DNA of 64,000 nucleotides from Nannochloropsis oceanica. Lineage: Eukaryota > Sar > Eustigmatophyceae > Eustigmatales > Monodopsidaceae. The stretch spans positions 1 to 64,000 of the forward strand of contig CP038133.1 of NCBI GenBank assembly GCA_004519485.1, in the 5' to 3' direction. Below, piece after piece: positions 57,225 through 64,000 of the stretch. The notes under the pieces were generated by a model. It saw nothing but the letters and a program-made list of their open reading frames with translations. It had not been told where the DNA came from and ran no database searches. The first letter of the stretch is position 1. Each line of letters starts with the position of its first letter. The position numbers were made by a program, and so were the translations under genes.

Positions 57225-60200
57225 CTAATATCTGTCACTGTCAACATGCGGCAACTCAGCATCCCCCACCATCTCATCTCTCTCTATCCCCCCGTCCCTG
57301 TTCAGGCTCACCAGCCGAGAGGAGCCCTCCAAGGCAGTGGCTGAATGGCCGATCAAAATAACCGTGCTCCCGCAGCATTCCCCCAGAAGCTGCTTGAGTA
57401 CGTCTTGTTGGTTAGAATAATCCAACGCTGTCGTTCCTGAGTAGCGATAGAAATAAAAAAGAGTGAAGGACTTTAATAATATTGATTTCCCCCCTTCAGA
57501 TGTTATTGTGTTGTGCATGGTGTCCTCCCCTCTTCTCTCTCCCTTTTTTACCACCTTTCTCGTCATACCTTCATCCACGATAAGCACCCGAGGCTTCAAC
57601 AATATAGCTCTCGCAATGGCCAACCTTTGCTTCTGCCCCCCCGACAAAACGAGCGCCCTCTCTCCGATCTGGGTATCATACTGCTGGGGCAAATGCGTGA
57701 TGAATCTATGGGCATTGCTAAGCTGTGCTGCCTTGGTAATGTCCGCTTCGGACGCATCGGGCATGCCGTAGGCGATATTCTCCCGGACCGTGCCTGAGAA
57801 GAGGAGGGGCTGAAGGAGGGAGGGAGGGAGAAAAGGTGAAACTCGATGAAAATAACTCACTTGCGGTGCGCCGCATTCTCTCCCTCACCTCCTGGGTGAT
57901 CACCACCACCGTCCTCCTCAACCACGAAGGATCCAACGTGGAGATATCGAATCCGTCCAGGAAAACCCGGCCTTGTTGGGGGGCATACATCCGGGTCAGG
58001 AGGAGGGCGAGGGAGCTCTTCCCACAGCCACTGGGACCCGTGACTCCGAGGTTCTCGCGGGGGTCGAGCTTGGAGGGACGGAGGAAGGAAGGGAAGGATG
58101 GAGAAAGTAAAGAAAGAGGGAGATAAGGCTGCGTTCGAATGAAGTACTCGCGAATGCTGAAGTGGGAGGAAGGCGGAAACAGACAGATGCATCTACACAC
58201 AGGCTCTTCCCCTCTTAAGCCCCCCGGCTTCATCACCTCACAAAAAAAGATACCTTCAAGTTAAAACCCTTCAGTACATCATGATGCGGCCTGGTTGGAT
58301 AAGCGAAAGTCACGTCCTTGAACTCAATCCTCCCTCGAATCGCGTCCGCGGGAGGGATGGTGGTCCCTTGGCGTTGTGGGTAGTGTTGGGGGAAAGGGGG
58401 TGAGCAGATAAACAGGGGAAGGAATGCGAATGAGATGAAATTGACTCCTGAATCCTTCCGTTTAAGATTCAGATTCTGGGTCATGACTGTATCTCACCGC
58501 TCCTTCTCCTCCCGCCTTCCGTCCCTTCTTTCCTCACCTTTCTCCATCTTCGGCCGTGTCTCCAAGAGCGCATACAGACGTCCAGCAGCGCCTTGAGCCC
58601 TGATTATACCCGCCACGCCGTCTGTCGCCTCCTTCATTGCTGTGTACATGCGTGGGCGTTGGAAAGCTTAAATCAAGAGTCTTGAGAGATCGAATGATTA
58701 AGTCGAGCAAGCCCATGCACTGGCCGCCCGTGCTGCTGTGAATGCCTCATTTATTCACCCACCCCCCCATACACTCTCTAATCACAACCCTCCCTCCCCT
58801 ACTCACCTGTACTCAAATTAGTCGCATACAAGCAATAACTCGCCAAGCCCCCCACCGTTAGCCCCCCCTCCACTACCATTCCCGCCCCTAAAAACAACAC
58901 CCCCAGCAACGCAAAATTCGACACTGCGAAGATCGCCGCCACATACACCCCCTCCGAGACCGCAAGTTTCCTCGCCAGCCCCAGAGACATATCAATGATA
59001 TTCCCGTATCTCTCTTTCTCCCGGTCCTCGGCAGCAAAGTGACGAACAATTCGGATGGCACCCATTTTTTCTGCCGCCTGCTGGGTGCTCACTGCTAAGC
59101 TGTTCAACAGGGCAAGGCTCAATTTCTTGACGATTTTAGAATATTGTGCCGCGCCCAACACCATGGCGGGAACAACGGAAAGAGTGACAACACTCAGGGA
59201 AGGCGAGATATACAATAGCATGCCGGCACTTCCTGTGGCCATAACGGCCGCCGACAGGAACAGTGAAACGTTTTCTACCAGGTGCTCCGCGACCTCGTGA
59301 ACGTCAGTCGAGAGGCGATTGGCCAGCTCGCCCGATTTGTTCACGTCGAAGAAGGCGAGGTCTTGATCCAGCTGCAGAAGTAGAGGGAGGGAGGAAGTGA
59401 AAGGAGAGAGAGAGGAAAGGGAAGAAAGATGTGGATGAGTTTTTGGAAAAGGAAGAGGGAAGTTGATCCACCTTCTCTTATGTTACTTTCTTGCTTTCTT
59501 TCTCAGCTCTCAGCCCGTCCCTCCATGGAAACTCCACGCATCGACATGAATATTACAGATACACCTCTGCCAAGAGACGGATTTGTCCTCGCTCCATCCG
59601 CCTCGTCCTTTCCCCCCCCTTCCCTCCCCTCCCTCCCTCCACTATTACGTACAATGTTGCTAAACAAACGCTTCCGTAAGTCCATCGAGATCCGCTGTCC
59701 CACTATGTCCAACTGAGCCGTGCTCGCGTATGTGGCCATCGTCCCTACCAACCCCACGCCAAGCATGGCCATTGCATTGTCTCGTAGTCCCTCCATCACA
59801 ACAGAATTGCTCACTAGCTCACTGGCGCCGGCCGTGCTCACACCGATACCCACCGACGCCGACAACAAATCCACTACTCTTCCGAAGATGTAAGGGACGC
59901 ACATTTGGCAGGCAGAAGCCAGCCCAATACCCGTCAAGGCCGCCCCGAATGTTTTTTTTTCCTGCAGCAAAAGCTGCCCCATCTCTTGGAGGGAGACAGG
60001 GCGTTGAATCGTGGGTGTCCCTACCTCGTCGAGGCGCGTCGTAGTGGGGGTCACGCGAAAGGGCCGTCGGGAAGGCAGAAGGGGTGATTCGGGTGCTGGT
60101 GATGGCTGCTGCTTATGCCGCTGCTGCTGCTTGCCCGGAGGCAATGTGATCTTGACGGCCATGCGTAATGGGACGGCAAAAGACGACGCATGCCGAGGCC

Positions 60201-60270
60201 TGATAATAGTGCCTCGTGCCACAGCCAATGAAAGGCTCCCGATCCAAAACCCCCGATGCAGAAGCAACAT
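57225..60270 (-). CDS. ABCB-type half-transporter, seven exons
   Basis: ABC half-transporter of the B family (TAP/mitochondrial type): membrane domain followed by nucleotide-binding domain; works as a dimer. Exons 60270-59653, 59371-58807, 58639-58538, 58366-58254, 58068-57889, 57809-57569 and 57436-57225 all join in phase to about 676 residues. The first ~70 residues are Arg/Ser-rich and transit-like, so an organelle location is likely. Membrane helices follow, with the family motif [10 protein letters not shown]. The NBD has A-loop FAYPTRP, Walker [11 protein letters not shown]-loop VVVITQEP, signature LSGGQKQR, Walker B VLIVDEGTTALD and H-loop IGHS. The D-loop region is DEGTTALD instead of the usual DEATSALD, while the catalytic Glu is kept. 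The substrate is unknown; relatives carry peptides, glutathione-linked compounds or lipids. Confidence 0.9.
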
Positions 60271-60713
60271 TTCTTGCGCTTAAGTCTATCTACTGTCCAT
60301 TTCAGTTTTGGGTCATCGTAGGCTTCGTGAGCGTGGGTGAGGACGAGAAAAATATGGGCACAAATTAAACTAAGCATGGAACACAACTTGTTGAACAACA
60401 CATCATCGAAGAAATTAACGACTGCCGACGTAAATGACATCGCCTCTCTTTGCTCCATATCCCAAGTACTCATCCCAAGCATACTCTCCTTCTCAAGGCA
60501 CAAGATCACAGACGTGGGACATGCATGAAGGGGCAGCGGCAGTGAGAGCAAACGTACTCGCCAGGACGTTGCTGTATCGCTGCGAGGAACGCAAGGCCCA
60601 TCCTCACCTTCCACGCCCTGCATTCAAAACTTGAGCCATGCACCCCAGCCACCACCTAACATACGCACCCATTCGGCCAGGGGGCGGACTACCAAGATGA
60701 ATATTCTGATCTG
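60271..60713. promoter_or_regulatory. 5' flank of the ABCB gene
   Basis: This 443-bp stretch lies between the ABCB start and the decayed glycosyltransferase copy. No elements were recognised. Confidence 0.4.
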
Positions 60714-61852
60714 ATGATCTTGGTCGTCATCTTTATGTTGAGAGTGAATTTCGGCATGTACTTTGTCGACCGGAAAAAAAGGTCGGGAAGCGAGATAATT
60801 GGCACAAGCTTCCGGAAAAGGAGAAGCGAGAGAGGAAGGAGACGAAAAGAAGGAGATGGCGGCGGCGCTTCAGATCAAGAATCTCAGGACAGAAGCTAAG
60901 GAACTGAAGATGAAGGCCGCAAATGCTGCCGCATCAGCTTCTCAATCTGCACCAGTAGCATCAATTTTCAGCAGCATCACGAAGACGGACTGGCCACGCG
61001 CTTTCCGGCCGTGCAATATCAAACAGGATACACCCAGATCGCCACCCTCCGTGCTGACAGAGTTATGGCTGAGCTCTTCTCCATTTATCTCTCGACAAAG
61101 ACATGATGTGGCTGAAGTCAGCGGCCGGATGGTTGGTCAATCGATTCTGTTTACGAATAGTTGTATCTAGACTTGGACTTGGTGATGTTCAAGGATACCC
61201 ATGTCTTTTTTAAGAAGGAGGAGGACAAGGTGATGTTCAAGGATACCCATGTCTTTTTTAAGAAGGAGGAGGACAAGGTGATGTTCAAGGATACCCATGT
61301 CTTTTTTAAGAAGGAGGAGGACAAAGGGGTCGATATTTTGATGCAGGACGACGGAGCGACAAGTGTTAGTTTTGCTTCTTTTTTTGGGAATTCGGGATTT
61401 TCCTTCGTACGAGCAAATGGGCCGACACGCTCTTCTGCTGCAGGCGATGTTGTATTCGCTTGACAGGGTATTGAGTTGGGGAATTCACAGGGCGATGATC
61501 TCGTATTTCTTGGAAGACCATTATTTGCGAAACAGTCTGTCCATTAAAAAATTGGCCGTTTGATGCCCTTCCGACGGGCAAGGCCTACCATCAACTCAAA
61601 GGTCTTATGGCAGAAATGGTGACAGGCAAGCGGAAAGATACCCTTTATCTATATCACATGAAACGGGCGACAAACAACGAAGAAAAAGTCGAATACTTGA
61701 CAGAACTTGGGTGGTGGTACACCGACAGCAACCGCTGCAACAAATCCTCCGTTCATCCCTCCATTACACATCTCTCGGATTGTTGCATTGTCCCCAAAGC
61801 TGTGATACAGCCTCCAAAAGGCAAAGACACGGCGGACGAGACGACAAAATAG
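60714..61852 (+). pseudogene. Decayed nucleotide-diphospho-sugar transferase copy (PF03407-like)
   Basis: Remains of a type II membrane glycosyltransferase gene, spread over several frames. Pieces in order: a hydrophobic anchor MILVVIFMLRVNFGMYFVDR (60714-60773); a charged Ala/Lys-rich stem (60850-60960, other frame); the catalytic DxD in LYLDLDLVMFKD (61161-61196); GVDILMQDDGATSVSF and FFGNSGFSFVRANG; then, in a second frame, LLLQAMLYSLDRVLSWG; and, in a third, GKAYHQLKGLMAEMVTG and VEYLTELGWWYTD up to the stop at 61852. This order fits the PF03407 family (plant RRA-like), assigned from memory. At least three frame changes and a 3 x 48-bp internal duplication over the DxD segment argue that it is dead, though assembly errors could exaggerate the damage. 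Composition is also less GC-rich than the neighbouring genes. Confidence 0.65.
61182..61325 (+). repeat. Three tandem 48-bp units, in frame, in the glycosyltransferase copy
   Basis: A 48-bp unit starting GTGATGTTCAAGGATACCC occurs three times head to tail, identical apart from the last bases. Each unit encodes VMFKDTHVFFKKEEDK, so the DxD-adjacent segment is triplicated without changing frame. Near-identity implies recent duplication, or collapse and expansion in assembly. Confidence 0.95.
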
Positions 61853-62684
61853 GAAAAAGTGGATAAAGAGACCGAACGAAATAAGTCAGAAGCCAAACAA
61901 GCATAGAAAAAGAAGCATTAGGAAGGGCAGCGACTTAAAGCACAGAATGGTATCGCGCCAATAGCAGGCGCATAAGAACTTTCAAATGAAGAAATAATTT
62001 CAAAGGCAAAACTGAGGAAAAGAAACGTGGAGCGAATCGATGATTCGAACGAGAATCTCTAAAAAAGAAACGTGAAGCATGAACCAACTTTGATTTTACA
62101 CTCCCCTCGTGTTTTTTTTTTCCCTTTTCTCTATCTTCTCCATCTCTATTCCTTGCTTTTCCTCTTCCTCCGATTTTCTCTTGCTCCAACTCCATGCCCC
62201 CTCTCCCTATTTCCATCCCTTCCATCCCTCAAAACAGTCCGTGAAAAAATCGCTATTTAGATGCCCGTGATCGGCGATGCACTCTTCCAATTACACACAC
62301 AACACTTACACGCATAAGATCTAGATTGAGGGGGGGTGGGAACACCGCATCTCGATTATCTCCTGCACTGTTTCTTCTCCCCCCCTCCTCCCCTTTTCCT
62401 TCTTGCCATTCTCTCTACTTTCCAAGAGGCCCTTTGACTTCCTTTTTTTTCACAGTACACACACAAACACACACACACACACAATGTCTCTCTCTCCCTC
62501 TCTTTTTCTTTTCAACCCTAAAATTACTTTTGCACATCCTCCCTCCCTCTTCTTCCTCTTCCTCCTTCTTCGTCTCCCTCTCTTCCTCCTTGTGTCCTCT
62601 CTTCTCCCCTTCCTCTTTTCCTCTCACCATCCGACACGCCACCGCCACTAAAATGCGTATCTTTTACTTCAAGTGCAACCGCAA
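61853..62684. other. 3' flank of PCC alpha and of the glycosyltransferase remnant
   Basis: This 832-bp stretch is A-rich on the left (61855-62090), then T/C-rich, with a (CA)n microsatellite at about 62453-62482. No gene was seen. Confidence 0.5.
62453..62482. repeat. (CA)n microsatellite
   Basis: About 30 bp of CA dinucleotides with one interruption, in the 3' flank of the minus-strand PCC alpha gene. Confidence 0.9.
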
Positions 62685-64000
62685 CTACTGCTTCTGCTTC
62701 CTCTCCTTTCCTTCCTCCATCCTTCCCTTTTGCGCGGCAAAATCGAGAATTACCTGGTCAAGCTTCAGACTTGCTCCGACCACTGCCCGGACCTTGGCAA
62801 TTCTCGTTTTCATTGGTGCCCTTAATATATTCTGCATCTTCATCGCCTCCACCACCGCGAGCTCCTGCCCTGCCTCCACCTCATCCCCTTCCTCGACTGC
62901 CAAGGAAATCAATTGTCCGGGCATGGGGCATTGCAGAAACTCGCTCTTATCCACTTCCAACAAGGGCAGCATGTAGCCCAGAAAACTCTGCTCCTGCGGC
63001 GTGTACACCCGCAACGCCAGGTACGCCCCCCCAAAGAAGAGATCATAGCCCAGGGTATGCGCTCTCAGGCACTGCAATGTCCTCAGCGCTCCGTCCATAT
63101 GGGCTCGAAACAGCGGCTCCCCCAACTCCCAATCAATGTCCGTCACTGCCACCGACCTCGCCTCCCCCTCCTTCCCTCCCTCCACGGGTGTGACCCTGAT
63201 CACCGTCCCCGCCTGCGTGGACGCCGCCGAATCCAGCATCACCTCAAACACCTCCTCCTCCTTCCCCCCCCTCCCACCCCCCAGGTGGACAAACAGCCGT
63301 TCCCCCCCGTGGAGGTCCCCACGCCCGTTACTCGCCAACTGCCCCTCGACCGTTGACAGCGTATCTGCCTTCATCAGATGCATCAACACCGCGGATGCCA
63401 CTGCGTGATCTTTTTCCTGCTCCATCAATTTCACTCCCTTGAATCCCTCGGGAAACTCTTCCGGGATGAACTTCGTCGACGTCGCCCCCTTCTCAAAGCG
63501 CGGATGCCGGGCGAGTTCCTTCAAGAAGCACAAGTTGTGGCTTAGGCCTTGTATCACATACGAATCCAAAGCCTCGTTCAACTTCTTCAACGCCTCTTTC
63601 CTCGTTGTCCCAAACGCGACCAATTTGGAGATCATGGGGTCGTAAAACATCGATATCTCAGCTCCCTCATACACGCCCGTATCGACCCTCACCGCCGGCA
63701 CCCCACTCCCTTCCTCCCCCTCTACCACGGACCCCATCAAGTGTGTAGGCTCGCGATAAGTGATCAACTGGCCGGTGGACGGAAGGAAGCCACGCAGAGG
63801 GTCTTCTGCATACACCCGGGCCTCCATCGCCCACCCCTTGAAGGGGACAGGATTGGAGGTGAGGCGAGGGGGAAGGGCCTCCCCAGCCGCCACCCACAGC
63901 ATGTGCTCGACAAGATCCTCACCCGTGACGTATTCAGTGACGGGATGTTCGACTTGGAGGCGGGTATTCATCTCCAGAAAGTAGAAATTCTTGACAAGGG
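62685..64000 (-). CDS. PCCA: Propionyl-CoA carboxylase alpha subunit, 3' part (runs off the right edge)
   Basis: Biotin-dependent carboxylase subunit that carries biotin and charges it with bicarbonate and ATP, for propionyl-CoA breakdown in mitochondria. Only the C-terminal ~438 residues are in the window; the frame is open at 64000. Visible elements: end of the ATP-grasp domain (FLEMNTRLQVEHPVTEYVTG), biotin carboxylase C-terminal domain (WAMEARVYAEDPLRGFLPS), a linker matching the PCC-type BT domain, and the biotinyl domain with the biotin lysine in VVEAMKMQN. MKMQN, rather than the MKMEH of methylcrotonyl-CoA carboxylase, and the linker support PCC alpha. The sequence ends in a Lys/Gln-rich tail. 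Confidence 0.87.
   Translation of the reverse strand, partial: LVKNFYFLEMNTRLQVEHPVTEYVTGEDLVEHMLWVAAGEALPPRLTSNPVPFKGWAMEARVYAEDPLRGFLPSTGQLITYREPTHLMGSVVEGEEGSGVPAVRVDTGVYEGAEISMFYDPMISKLVAFGTTRKEALKKLNEALDSYVIQGLSHNLCFLKELARHPRFEKGATSTKFIPEEFPEGFKGVKLMEQEKDHAVASAVLMHLMKADTLSTVEGQLASNGRGDLHGGERLFVHLGGGRGGKEEEVFEVMLDSAASTQAGTVIRVTPVEGGKEGEARSVAVTDIDWELGEPLFRAHMDGALRTLQCLRAHTLGYDLFFGGAYLALRVYTPQEQSFLGYMLPLLEVDKSEFLQCPMPGQLISLAVEEGDEVEAGQELAVVEAMKMQNILRAPMKTRIAKVRAVVGASLKLDQVILDFAAQKGRMEEGKERKQKQ

Noticed and set aside
62030-62070. GTTCGAATC-like box on the minus strand suggesting a tRNA
   Set aside because: The five bases on either side do not pair as a T-stem and no matching acceptor or anticodon arm is found upstream.

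Overview
The window looks like nuclear DNA of a heterokont alga, most likely a eustigmatophyte such as Nannochloropsis or Microchloropsis. Four observations support this. Genes are GC-rich with short spliceosomal introns, and coding exons are separated by (CCCT)n/(GGGA)n simple repeats. Two plastid-type enzymes (IspH and a stromal-processing-peptidase-like M16 protease) begin with a signal peptide followed by a transit-like stretch; in IspH the junction reads ASAF, the motif expected for red-lineage secondary plastids. A cellulose synthase, a mannitol-type dehydrogenase and TM9SF, Rab32 and ABCG/ABCB proteins complete a photosynthetic stramenopile picture. The species name is inference; no search was run.

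Layout from left to right: an acidic-tailed unknown protein (-, 314-2311) and mitochondrial Lon protease (+, 2714-8242) diverge from one promoter region. Four minus-strand genes follow: cellulose synthase (9448-11778), a Rab32-like GTPase with a long N-terminal extension (12607-14746), an ABCG half-transporter (16475-18905) and a mannitol-type dehydrogenase (20694-23430). A tentative small gene lies at 19685-20104. Then come an iron-type dehydrogenase resembling phosphonoacetaldehyde reductases (+, 25700-27101), a MYND protein (-, 27662-28807), an EamA/DMT transporter (+, 29177-30667), cysteine synthase (+, 31397-32902) and a ~2345-residue SHPRH-like SNF2/PHD/RING protein (-, 33536-40868). An unresolved poly-Q locus (-, 41263-42946) precedes the M16 protease (+, 43578-48135), a TM9SF protein (-, 49137-51351), a Nudix protein with an altered Nudix box (-, 52423-53662), IspH (+, 54538-56090), an ABCB half-transporter (-, 57225-60270), a decayed glycosyltransferase copy (+, 60714-61852) and the 3' part of propionyl-CoA carboxylase alpha (-, 62685 to the right edge).

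The genes do not form one pathway. Several serve organelles: Lon and PCC alpha in mitochondria, IspH and the M16 protease in the plastid. CesA concerns the wall; TM9SF and Rab32 concern membrane traffic. I saw no tRNA, rRNA, CRISPR, viral element or intact transposon.

The least ordinary signals are: a 345-bp near-perfect palindrome with coding-like arms inside a Lon intron; many introns with a purine block at the 5' end and a complementary pyrimidine block at the 3' end; a compensating indel pair in a Lon exon; a GC-AG intron and long extension in the Rab gene; a lysine where the Nudix box needs glutamate; and a glycosyltransferase fossil with a 48-bp unit repeated three times in frame over its DxD region.
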